Shown here in pieces: positions 27,093 through 34,961 of a stretch of DNA of 34,961 bases (the first letter of the stretch is position 1; every line of letters begins with the position of its first letter). Source of the DNA: a bacterium (GTDB lineage Bacteria; Patescibacteriota; Patescibacteriia; UBA2591; MWDC01). Below the pieces are notes generated by a model that worked only from the letters and a program-made list of their open reading frames with translations, searched no databases and had not been told where the DNA came from. The position numbers were made by a program, and so were the translations under genes. The stretch spans positions 64,527 through 99,487 of the forward strand of contig JAGGUQ010000005.1 in the NCBI GenBank assembly GCA_021158435.1. Direction: 5' to 3'.

Positions 27093-28012
27093 TTAAATTT
27101 TTTAAGATATTCCAAAGCAGAGTTAACAGCAATGGCTCCTTCAGCCATTGCTGTTATTATTTGCTTAAAACCATTAGACCCAGAACTTACATCCCCAGCA
27201 GCAAAAGCTCCTTTTACATTTGTTTGCTGGGCTTTATCTACTTTAATTAATCCTTCTGAGTCTTTATCTAAAGAAAAATCCATTTTTGGCAAATTAGCCA
27301 CCCCTCCTATTTCAATAAACAATCCATTTAACTCAAGTTCTTTATCTTTGTTTCCAGATTCTATAACAATTGCTTTTAAGTTTTCATCTCCTATTAATTC
27401 CTTAACCTGAGCATCCCAAAAAATTTCTATTTTTTTATTTTCCAAAACTTTATCAATCCAAACAATTTCAGCAGGCAATTCCTGCTTATTTTTTTCCAAA
27501 CAAATTAAGTAAACTTTCTTGGCAAGATTAGATAAATATAAGGCTGCTGTTAAAGCAGCATTGCCACCCCCAACTACACCAACTACTTTATCTTGGTAAA
27601 AAAAACCATCACAAGTTGCGCAGTAATGAACACCCTTACCTTGCAATTCCTTTTCTTTTTCAAGTCCTAATTTTTTTCTTTTAGTACCTGTAGCCAAAAT
27701 TATTGTTTTTGCCTGAAACTCTTCCTGGTTGGTTTGAACTAAAAAGCCTTTTTCTGTTTTTTTAATAAACTCAACCTTTCCTAAAAGAATATTTGCCCCT
27801 GCATTTTTAACATTATCAAACATCTTTTGAGCCAACTCAACTCCTAAAATTTCTTTTTCCGTTGGAATGTTGCAAATTTTAAAAGCAAAACCAACCTGCC
27901 CTCCTTTTATTTCTCCAATTGCTAAATGGTTTAGCTTATACCTTGTTGCATAAAGCGCAGCACTAAGTCCAGCTGGCCCAGTGCCAACAATTAAAACATC
28001 ATATTGATTCAT
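27089..28012 (-). CDS. trxB: Thioredoxin-disulfide reductase family protein
   Basis: VGTGPAGLSAALYATRY, CATCDGFFYQDKVVGVVGGGNAALTAALYLS, GAFAAGDVSSG. Confidence 0.93.
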   Translation of the reverse strand: MNQYDVLIVGTGPAGLSAALYATRYKLNHLAIGEIKGGQVGFAFKICNIPTEKEILGVELAQKMFDNVKNAGANILLGKVEFIKKTEKGFLVQTNQEEFQAKTIILATGTKRKKLGLEKEKELQGKGVHYCATCDGFFYQDKVVGVVGGGNAALTAALYLSNLAKKVYLICLEKNKQELPAEIVWIDKVLENKKIEIFWDAQVKELIGDENLKAIVIESGNKDKELELNGLFIEIGGVANLPKMDFSLDKDSEGLIKVDKAQQTNVKGAFAAGDVSSGSNGFKQIITAMAEGAIAVNSALEYLKKFN

Positions 28013-28033
28013 TATATATATTGTTAAAAAAAC

Positions 28034-29209
28034 TTAATATTCTTTACCATGAAAAATTACTTTCTCCTGATGTAATCCAGGAAACTCTGTTTCAATTGAT
28101 TCTAACATTGCCCTTATTTTCAAAACCAAAGAATCAACTAATTTACCATAGCCTTCATATTCACGGGCAATTACTCTTAAAGAGTTTTCTATTCCTATTA
28201 AAGCATAAAAAGACAACTTTGCTGAAAAATTTGCATCTCTTTGCAAAAGCTTATTAAAAACCTCTTTTTCTTTAATTCCTGATAAATATTTACTAAGCAA
28301 TGCCCGATAAAGTTTTGTCTCAAGAATGTTAATATCCCAACCTATTTCGCTAAGAACACCTAAATTCTTTCTAGCTAAGGATTCCCGACGAGAAAAAAAG
28401 TCTAAAAAAATAGCTGTTTCTAAAACAATTTGATGCCCCTTCTCCCACAAAGGAAACTCACTTGCCTGAGGATAATCTCCATTTTTTAGAGAAAATATCT
28501 CATTTAAATCAATACCCTTTTTAATAAAATATGCTTCCATTTTTTCCTGAACTCTTTTAAAACTCAACTGCACATCTTTGAAAAACTGCTTCCAAGAAAC
28601 ATAGTTCTTACCTTCAATTATATGATTAACTCTTAAAAGCAAGAATTCTTTAAAAAAGGAACATTGCGAATACTTTGGACATTCTTGACACCTCCTATCA
28701 CAAAGAAAAAAGGGCATTTTCTTGAAAATTTTTTCCGGTGATTCCAATAAATCTTTAGGAAAGCCTATTTTTTTCTTAACTGAATCTTTTTTGCTTTTGG
28801 TTTTCTGGGTAAGCATATCTAATTCTTGAAGGGTAACTTTAGCCCACTCTCTCATTTCCCTATCTTTTTCCTTCTGAAGATAATCTTTTATGATCTTTTT
28901 TGAATACTGCGTCCCATCACAAGCCAACAAAATTAAGGACTCTTTTTTCTTTGAATTGGACTTAGATTGATACAAATCCTTTGCCAACTTCTTTCTTTTT
29001 GCTTGATCTAATCCTAGTGCCTTTTTCAAAACTTTCCTCTTTAAAGAAAAATAATTATTCAAAAGCCTTACTTCTGGGCTGTCTGGGCCAACCAAGAGAA
29101 TTTCGCCATTTATTCCCATTTTTTCAATTTCCTTCATTGCCCTTTTTAGGGCTTTAATTATCTGTCTGTTTATATCTTTTCCATTATTTTTATTATTTTC
29201 TGGCCTCAT
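28034..29209 (-). CDS. Hypothetical protein with CX3CX2CX5C motif
   Basis: Intact 391 aa ORF; CDRRCQECPKYSQC cluster. Confidence 0.6.
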   Translation of the reverse strand: MRPENNKNNGKDINRQIIKALKRAMKEIEKMGINGEILLVGPDSPEVRLLNNYFSLKRKVLKKALGLDQAKRKKLAKDLYQSKSNSKKKESLILLACDGTQYSKKIIKDYLQKEKDREMREWAKVTLQELDMLTQKTKSKKDSVKKKIGFPKDLLESPEKIFKKMPFFLCDRRCQECPKYSQCSFFKEFLLLRVNHIIEGKNYVSWKQFFKDVQLSFKRVQEKMEAYFIKKGIDLNEIFSLKNGDYPQASEFPLWEKGHQIVLETAIFLDFFSRRESLARKNLGVLSEIGWDINILETKLYRALLSKYLSGIKEKEVFNKLLQRDANFSAKLSFYALIGIENSLRVIAREYEGYGKLVDSLVLKIRAMLESIETEFPGLHQEKVIFHGKEY

Positions 29210-29468
29210 TTTTTAAACGATTTGTAATAATTTTATAAATGTTTTCCAAAAAATCCCCTCCTGCATAACCAATTACAAAAGGAAATATAACACCTTTTAC
29301 CTGAAAAAGCAAAGAAACTACACCTCCAATAACACCACAAATAAGAGATAAAGCCAAAAAATACAAAAGGTCAAATTTTACATTTTTGTAAGAAAGCTGA
29401 TGTTTAACAAAACCAGTCAGCCCTCGAATAATCCCTCCACTAAAACCTAACAAAAAATTTATCAACAT
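29193..29468 (-). CDS. Hypothetical small membrane protein
   Basis: 91 aa with Gly-rich hydrophobic segments; overlaps the downstream gene by 17 nt. Confidence 0.6.
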   Translation of the reverse strand: MLINFLLGFSGGIIRGLTGFVKHQLSYKNVKFDLLYFLALSLICGVIGGVVSLLFQVKGVIFPFVIGYAGGDFLENIYKIITNRLKNEARK

Positions 29469-29478
29469 AAATTTAGAT

Positions 29479-30036
29479 TTATCTTTTTGTTTTTATTTCA
29501 TAAATTATTTGCTCTGCCTTTTCTAAATTCCTTTTTGCCTCATCATATTTATGACGCAAATATCCTGTTAAATTAATTTTTGTTAATTCTCCAACAATAT
29601 CAGCTACTATATTTTTTACTTTTTCTACTTCATCAAACCTCCCATTTGTAGACAAAACAATCATCCTTCTAACTAACTCGCCTGTTAAATCACAAAGTCC
29701 AGCTAAATAATCATCAAATCTTAGCCACTTCTTGTTTATCAACTTGATTTTATTAAATTTTAAAACCTGCCAGAACAATTTAGCTTCTACATATTCCTCT
29801 ACTGCTGCTTTATAAGCACCATTAAAACGAAGATCCAATGCCTGATTTAGCTTTTTTTGAAGAGAACTTAAGATCTTTTCTGCCTCATTTAATATCTTTT
29901 CCCCTGAAGAAATCTCTTCTCTTTGAAAACAAAAAATGGCCTGCTTTGCTTTATGAAGGGCTAAATTAGCCTGATTAATAACAAAAATTCTAATTTTCTC
30001 ATAAATTTGATATTCTTTTCTCAATTTAGAAAACAT
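29479..30036 (-). CDS. Translin/TRAX-family protein
   Basis: EEYVEAKLFW, WLRFDDYLAGLCDLTGELVRRMI, and C-terminal LRHKYDEAKRNLEKAEQIIYEIKTKR match recalled Translin/TRAX signatures in the same order. Confidence 0.82.
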   Translation of the reverse strand: MFSKLRKEYQIYEKIRIFVINQANLALHKAKQAIFCFQREEISSGEKILNEAEKILSSLQKKLNQALDLRFNGAYKAAVEEYVEAKLFWQVLKFNKIKLINKKWLRFDDYLAGLCDLTGELVRRMIVLSTNGRFDEVEKVKNIVADIVGELTKINLTGYLRHKYDEAKRNLEKAEQIIYEIKTKR

Positions 30037-30039
30037 AGT

Positions 30040-30690
30040 TTAAAAAATTTTAAATTCTTCTTTGTCTTTGGCTACTTCAATTTTTACTAAACCACCTCCT
30101 ATTTTCTTTAATTCTTTTAAAAGCTTCCTATTTCCCATTTGGCATGGCTGCTTGCCAAAATGAGTAAAAATAACCCAAGGAATATTATGCTTCTTAACCC
30201 ATTGAAGCTGAGTTTTCATACTTGCATGGCCAAAAATCTGACCAGTTTTTTTATTCTTCCTAACCAAATCTCTTTTCAAGCTTGACCCATCACCAATATA
30301 TAAATCAAGATGTTCTAATGCTTTGTCCCTATCTTTTATCCACAAAACATCTGGGAAATATCCTGCTTTAAATCCTTTATACTCAAAACGAAAACCATTG
30401 GCTGGACATCTAATAGAATGCAAAACAGGAAAGGGAACTATTTTCAACCCCTTTATTATAAGGGATTTCTTTAAAAGATATTTTTCAGGATTTTCTATAC
30501 CCCTACTATGATCTGGATGTAGATGAGTAATAAAAATTTTATTCGGTTTATATTTTAAAAAAATACTTTCCCCGCAATCAAATAAAACTTTGTAGTGAGG
30601 AATTTTTATTAAAAGAGAAGAATAATGTTTATGAGAATAATTAGATTCTTCAATATATCCTTTTGTTCCTAAGAACTTAAGAATTAACAT
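30040..30690 (-). CDS. MBL-fold metallo-hydrolase (RNase Z-like class)
   Basis: LKFLGTKGYIEESNYSHKHYSSLLIKIPHYKVLFDCGE, FITHLHPDHSRGI (HxHxDH), VIFTHFG. Confidence 0.85.
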   Translation of the reverse strand: MLILKFLGTKGYIEESNYSHKHYSSLLIKIPHYKVLFDCGESIFLKYKPNKIFITHLHPDHSRGIENPEKYLLKKSLIIKGLKIVPFPVLHSIRCPANGFRFEYKGFKAGYFPDVLWIKDRDKALEHLDLYIGDGSSLKRDLVRKNKKTGQIFGHASMKTQLQWVKKHNIPWVIFTHFGKQPCQMGNRKLLKELKKIGGGLVKIEVAKDKEEFKIF

Positions 30691-30731
30691 TATATTTTAA
30701 TATTTTTTAAAAATATAACAAGGAATTGCTC

Positions 30732-31976
30732 CTACTTTTTAAAATAAGGAAACTTCTTAGCTAAAGCAATAACCTGCTTTTTCACATCTTCTTTCACCTT
30801 TTTGTTCTTAGGATTTTTAAGAATCCGAACAATCAACTGACCAATAAGCTTCATTTCCCTTTCCTTCATTCCCCTAGTTGTTAAAGCTGGTGTTCCTAAA
30901 CGTAATCCAGAAGGGTTATTCGGAGAAGCATCATCAAAAGGAATTACATTTCTATTAGTATAAATCCCTGTTTCTTCTAAAATCCTTTCTGCTTCCAGGC
31001 CTGAAATTTTTAGTGGCCTTAAATCAATGAGTAAAAGATGATTATCTGTGCCTCCTGTTATTAACCTTATATTTTCCTTTAACAGAACTTTAGCTAACTG
31101 ACGAGCATTTTTTATAACTTGCTCTTGGTATTTTTTAAAGCTTAAGGTCCTTGCTTGTTTAAAACAAACTGCTTTTGCAGCAATTACATTTTCAAAAGGT
31201 CCACCTTGAATTCCTGGGAAAACCATCCTATTAATTATTTTCTCAAATTTTTTCTTGCCCAAAACAACACCCCCTCGCGGGCCTCTTAATGTTTTTTGGG
31301 TAGTTAAAGTTACTAAATCTACCCAAGGAAAGGGGTTTGGATGCAATCCAGCAGCAACCAATCCTGCGATATGAGCAATATCTGCAAGATGATAAGCTCC
31401 ATATTTATGGGCAATATTATTAATTAAACGAAAATTAATTTTTCTTGGGTAAGAAGAAGCTCCACTAACAATTAGTTTTGGTCTATATTTTCTTGCTAAA
31501 ATTTCTACTTGCTCGTAATCAATTAATTCTGTTTCTTTTTTCACTCCATAATGAATAAAATGAAAAAACTTACCAGAAAAAGAAACTTTAGCTCCATGTG
31601 AAAGATGGCCTCCAGCGTTCAAATCCATAGATAAAACTCTATCCCCCTTCTTTAATAAAGCAAAATAACAAGCCATATTAGCTTGCGTCCCAGAATGAGG
31701 CTGAACATTAGCAAAGTCAGCTTTAAAAAGCTCTTTGGCTCTTTTTATGGCTAAGATTTCAATCTTGTCAATATATTTATTCCCGCTATAATAGCGAAAA
31801 TTAGGATATCCTTCAGAATATTTATTAGTTAAACAAGAACCAAGTGCTTCTAAAACAGCTAGTGAAGTAAAATTCTCTGAAGGAATCATCACTAATCCCC
31901 TTTTTTGTCTCTGCTCTTCTTGTTTAAGAAAACGAAAAACTAAAGAATCCACTTTTCTTAACTTTGCCTCTTGCAT
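30732..31976 (-). CDS. glyA: Serine hydroxymethyltransferase
   Basis: LVMIPSENFTSLAVLEALGSCLTNKYSEGYPNFRYYSGNKYID, TTQKTLRGPRGGVVLG. Confidence 0.96.
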   Translation of the reverse strand: MQEAKLRKVDSLVFRFLKQEEQRQKRGLVMIPSENFTSLAVLEALGSCLTNKYSEGYPNFRYYSGNKYIDKIEILAIKRAKELFKADFANVQPHSGTQANMACYFALLKKGDRVLSMDLNAGGHLSHGAKVSFSGKFFHFIHYGVKKETELIDYEQVEILARKYRPKLIVSGASSYPRKINFRLINNIAHKYGAYHLADIAHIAGLVAAGLHPNPFPWVDLVTLTTQKTLRGPRGGVVLGKKKFEKIINRMVFPGIQGGPFENVIAAKAVCFKQARTLSFKKYQEQVIKNARQLAKVLLKENIRLITGGTDNHLLLIDLRPLKISGLEAERILEETGIYTNRNVIPFDDASPNNPSGLRLGTPALTTRGMKEREMKLIGQLIVRILKNPKNKKVKEDVKKQVIALAKKFPYFKK

Positions 31977-32027
31977 AAATTTTATTTTTTATTATATTTA
32001 ATATACACTGATAAGAATAAAAATAAA

Positions 32028-32103
32028 GGGCAGTTAGCTCAGTTGGTAGAGCGTCACGTTGACGTCGTGAAGGTCATAGGTTCGAATCCTATACTGCCCA
32101 CCA
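32028..32103 (+). tRNA. tRNA-Val (GAC), with encoded CCA
   Basis: Acceptor GGGCAGT/ACTGCCC, anticodon stem-loop TCACG-TTGACGT-CGTGA, T-arm ATAGG-TTCGAAT-CCTAT, discriminator A then CCA. Confidence 0.95.
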
Positions 32104-32113
32104 TCTTAAAAGC

Positions 32114-32150
32114 AAAAAGACCCCTACTATTAAATAGGGGTCTTATTTTT
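32114..32150. terminator. Bidirectional intrinsic terminator
   Basis: AAGACCCCTA-CTATTAAA-TAGGGGTCTT with flanking A and T tracts, between tRNA-Val and the convergent 32359-32150 ORF. Confidence 0.8.
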
Positions 32151-32359
32151 TAACGAGACGGAACAACCTTTATTTCAAAGTCGCGTCCTTTAGAATCAAA
32201 AACCTTCGTCACTTTTAATAAATCTTCTTCGTAAAAAACCATTTCTCCTTCAAAACCCATTTCTCCTTTTCTTGTAGCCTTTACTGCTTCATAATCATTT
32301 TCTGCGGCAAACAAATAAACGCTGTTCTTCATTCTATCAAAAAAGAGATAAACATTCAT
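32150..32359 (-). CDS. Hypothetical small protein
   Basis: 69 aa ORF downstream of speD with SD-like ggaggg upstream; between speD and a terminator. Confidence 0.6.
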   Translation of the reverse strand: MNVYLFFDRMKNSVYLFAAENDYEAVKATRKGEMGFEGEMVFYEEDLLKVTKVFDSKGRDFEIKVVPSR

Positions 32360-32372
32360 TTCTCCCTCCTTT

Positions 32373-32747
32373 CTATCTTTTAATGATTTTTACTTTTATT
32401 TTTTCTGGTTCAAAAAATTTAGCTATTTCTTCAAAAACTTTTTTACAACCCTTGCTATTATCCTTTGAGTAATTGCAAATATATACATCCAAAGTTAGAA
32501 GCCCTAACTCTGGCCAAGTATGAATTGCTACATGTGATTCAGACAAACAAATAACTCCTGTAAAACCTTTGCCTCCTGGAAACTGATAGTAAAAAGATCC
32601 CAGTTCATGAAATCCATTTTGTTTAATAGCTTTAGAAATATGTTTTTTTACTTGAGATAATGACTGCAATTTTTTTATTTGTTTTGTCTGAATTGTTCCC
32701 AAAACATGGGTTCCTGTGGAAACTTTCTTTTTTGTCATAGCCTCCAA
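32373..32747 (-). CDS. speD: S-adenosylmethionine decarboxylase proenzyme
   Basis: LSESHVAIHTWPELGLLTLDVYIC contains the pyruvoyl cleavage/active-site signature. Confidence 0.93.
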   Translation of the reverse strand: MEAMTKKKVSTGTHVLGTIQTKQIKKLQSLSQVKKHISKAIKQNGFHELGSFYYQFPGGKGFTGVICLSESHVAIHTWPELGLLTLDVYICNYSKDNSKGCKKVFEEIAKFFEPEKIKVKIIKR

Positions 32748-32843
32748 AACTTAAATTTACTGACTTGCTTCCTAAAATCCCTAATAAAAAAGAAAATATC
32801 AATAATTTCTTCAAAAATACAGAATTATTCTAGAAAGTCAAGA

Positions 32844-33605
32844 TTAATTTTTTAAAATTTCAAGAAGTTCTTTGGCATTTGCTAATGCGTAGCCATGAAA
32901 ATCATTATTAAAGTAGCAATAAATAAAAGAACATTCTTTTTGCCATCTTTTTATTTTTTTTGCCAAGGAAATTAAATCTTTTTTTGTATATTTTGAAGAG
33001 AACAAAGCATCAGGTCCATGCATTCTGATATAAGCAAAGTCAGCAGTGATTTGATCATCTCTAGGATATCTACTTGAATCAGCAATAACCCAGGCAACAT
33101 TATATCTTTTTAAAAGCTGATAAATACTTTTTTGAAACCAAGTTAAATGTCTAAACTCCAAAGCAAGACATATTTTCTCGCCTTTTTTGTTCAAAGGAGC
33201 ATATTTTAAAAACTTCTCTAACCTTTCAATATTTTCTTGACTTGCCTTAAAAGAAGGAGGGAACTGTAATAAAATTGGACCAAGCTTTTGTTTTAAAAGA
33301 ATGGCCCCTTTTAAAAAATTTCTCCAAGGTGTTTTAACCTCCTTCAATCTTTTTATATGAGTAATAAACCTAGATGCTTTTAAAGAAAAAAGAAAATCAG
33401 GGGGAGTTTGTCTAAACCATTCTTGATAAGTGCTTGTCTTTGGTGAGTGATAAAAAGAATAATTTATCTCTACAGTTTTAAAATGTTGAGAAAAATATTT
33501 TAACCTATTCTTTGGTGGCAAATCCTTAGGATAAAATATTCCTTGCCAGTGATCATAAGCCCAGCCAGAAGTGCCAATGTAAATTTTGGCTATTTTTTTT
33601 GCCAT
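32844..33605 (-). CDS. DUF72 (YecE-like) domain protein
   Basis: IYIGTSGWAYDHWQGIFYPKDLPPKNRLKYFSQHFKTVEINYSFYHSP, GPILLQFPPSF, ALEFRHLTW, YCYFNNDFHGYALANAKEL. Confidence 0.95.
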   Translation of the reverse strand: MAKKIAKIYIGTSGWAYDHWQGIFYPKDLPPKNRLKYFSQHFKTVEINYSFYHSPKTSTYQEWFRQTPPDFLFSLKASRFITHIKRLKEVKTPWRNFLKGAILLKQKLGPILLQFPPSFKASQENIERLEKFLKYAPLNKKGEKICLALEFRHLTWFQKSIYQLLKRYNVAWVIADSSRYPRDDQITADFAYIRMHGPDALFSSKYTKKDLISLAKKIKRWQKECSFIYCYFNNDFHGYALANAKELLEILKN

Positions 33606-33691
33606 ATTATTAAAATTGAATTTTATTAACCATTTTTAGCTTAGCAAATTCAATCAACAAATCAAAGGGAGGATTCATAAAATTTACTTTG

Positions 33692-33719
33692 TTGACTATT
33701 TAAACTGATTATATTATCA
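33692..33719 (+). promoter_or_regulatory. Predicted promoter TTGACT-16-TTATCA for tyrS
   Basis: TTGACT at 33692-33697, TTATCA at 33714-33719, ATG at 33754. Confidence 0.45.
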
Positions 33720-33753
33720 TATGACTAAAGAGTAAGCATTAAAACTAAACAAG

Positions 33754-34961
33754 ATGAAAAAAGTTATTTCAAGTCCTAAAGCAATAAAAGAAGTGCTTGA
33801 TTCTTTTTCCAGAACTACTGAAGAAATTTTTTCTTTGGAAGAATTAAAAAAATTACTTTCCAAAGGACGACAATTAAGAATGAAATTTGGGGTTGATGTT
33901 ACTGCTCCAGATTTACACATTGGACATGCTGTAAACTTATGGATGTACAGAAAACTTCAAGACCTTGGGCATAAGGTTATTTTTCTTATTGGTGATTTTA
34001 CAACCCAAATTGGCGACCCTACAGGGAAAAATAAAACTCGCCCAATAATTCCTTTAAAAGAAATAAAAAAGAATGCAGAATCTTTTATAAAACAAGCAAA
34101 ATTAGTCTTAAAAAATGACCCAAACTTAATAGAAATTAGAAGAAACTCCGAATGGTATGACAAAATGTCAGCAAAAAAATTGCTATCATTAATGTCAATG
34201 GTTACCCATAATCGCCTAATGACTCGCGAAATGTTCAGGAAAAGATTGCAACAAGGTAAAGAAATTTACGAGCATGAATTAATTTATCCTATTTTACAAG
34301 GTTATGATTCAGTAATGCTTAAAGCTGACCTCACTATTATTGGGTCTGATCAACTTTATAATGAAATGATGGGGCGTTTTTTTCAAGAAAAATTTGGCCA
34401 AACACCTCAAGTAATTATTACAACTAAGATTACTCCTGGTATTGATGGTAAAGAAAAACAAAGCAAAAGCCTAGGCAATTATATTGGCCTTAACCATTCA
34501 CCAAGAGAAAAATTTGGCCGAGTAATGAGTATCCCTGACAGCTTAATTATTGAATACTTCAAAATCTACACAGAAATCCCTCTTACAGAAATATCCCAGA
34601 TAGAAAAAAAATTATCCTCTGATCCTATGAAATTTAAACTTTTGTTAGCTAAAGAAATAGTAAAGCGATATCACGGAGAAAAAATTGCCGACCAAGAATT
34701 AAAATGGTTCAAAAAAACTTTCAGCGAAAAACAAATACCTAAAGATGCACCTGTGGTTTCTTTAGGTTCTAAATCAGCCAGCGCTTTTAAAATTCTGAGA
34801 AAATGCTTCTCCCAAAAAGAGAAAAGCAATAGTGAAATCAGGCGCCTTATCAAACAGGGTGCAGTAAAAGCAGATAACAAAATTATAAAAAGTTCTGAAG
34901 AAATAATTTCTTTGCCAAACTATCTTAAGGTCGGCAAAAGAAACTGGTTTAAGATTGTGCC
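33754..34961 (+). CDS. tyrS: Tyrosyl-tRNA synthetase (3' end outside window)
   Basis: Manual translation from ATG 33754, open to window end: MKFGVDVTAPDLHIGHAVNLWMYRKLQDLGHKVIFLIGDFTTQIGDPTGK, PILQGYDSVMLKADLTIIGSDQLYNEMMGR, KQSKSLGNYIGL, S4-like C-terminus. Confidence 0.94.
   Translation, partial: MKKVISSPKAIKEVLDSFSRTTEEIFSLEELKKLLSKGRQLRMKFGVDVTAPDLHIGHAVNLWMYRKLQDLGHKVIFLIGDFTTQIGDPTGKNKTRPIIPLKEIKKNAESFIKQAKLVLKNDPNLIEIRRNSEWYDKMSAKKLLSLMSMVTHNRLMTREMFRKRLQQGKEIYEHELIYPILQGYDSVMLKADLTIIGSDQLYNEMMGRFFQEKFGQTPQVIITTKITPGIDGKEKQSKSLGNYIGLNHSPREKFGRVMSIPDSLIIEYFKIYTEIPLTEISQIEKKLSSDPMKFKLLLAKEIVKRYHGEKIADQELKWFKKTFSEKQIPKDAPVVSLGSKSASAFKILRKCFSQKEKSNSEIRRLIKQGAVKADNKIIKSSEEIISLPNYLKVGKRNWFKIV

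Noticed and set aside
31971-32153. 60-aa ORF across tRNA-Val
   Set aside because: Reads through a tRNA gene; QLAQLVERHVDVVKVIGSNPILPT is the typical false translation of a tRNA.
32632-32814. 60-aa minus-strand ORF overlapping speD
   Set aside because: Overlaps the speD start in another frame, no signature.
34440-34490. KQSKS instead of KMSKS in TyrRS as unusual
   Set aside because: Variation at this position is tolerated among aaRS; not informative without alignment.
33717-34880. Minus-strand ORFs at 33717, 33957 and 34671
   Set aside because: Antisense to tyrS, which is well supported on the plus strand.

Overview
AT-rich bacterial chromosomal window whose gene content resembles a Candidate Phyla Radiation / Patescibacteria (Parcubacteria-like) genome; this placement is an inference from gene content, not a phylogeny. 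Housekeeping genes: glycyl-, cysteinyl- and (3' truncated) tyrosyl-tRNA synthetases, murB, secE-nusG-rplK-rplA, a ParA ATPase, PBP1A, recG, thyX, thioredoxin reductase, glyA, speD, and tRNA-Leu(CAA), tRNA-Arg(GCG) and tRNA-Val(GAC). Parts worth a second look: (i) four tandem paralogous T4SS/VirB2-like pilins, one fused to Cys-rich segments and a peptidoglycan-binding domain, behind a membrane-anchored solute-binding protein; (ii) a Translin/TRAX-like protein in a compact cluster with an MBL-fold hydrolase, a small membrane protein and a protein with a four-Cys motif; (iii) three dispersed GC-rich modular palindromic repeat clusters, two of which bracket a RelE/ParE-like toxin-antitoxin pair whose toxin is split by an apparent 1-nt frameshift; (iv) a run of lineage-type coiled-coil proteins, one with a LysM-like segment; (v) a CorA-like protein without the GMN signature and with an apparently leaderless promoter. 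No rRNA, CRISPR array, transposase or prophage was seen.
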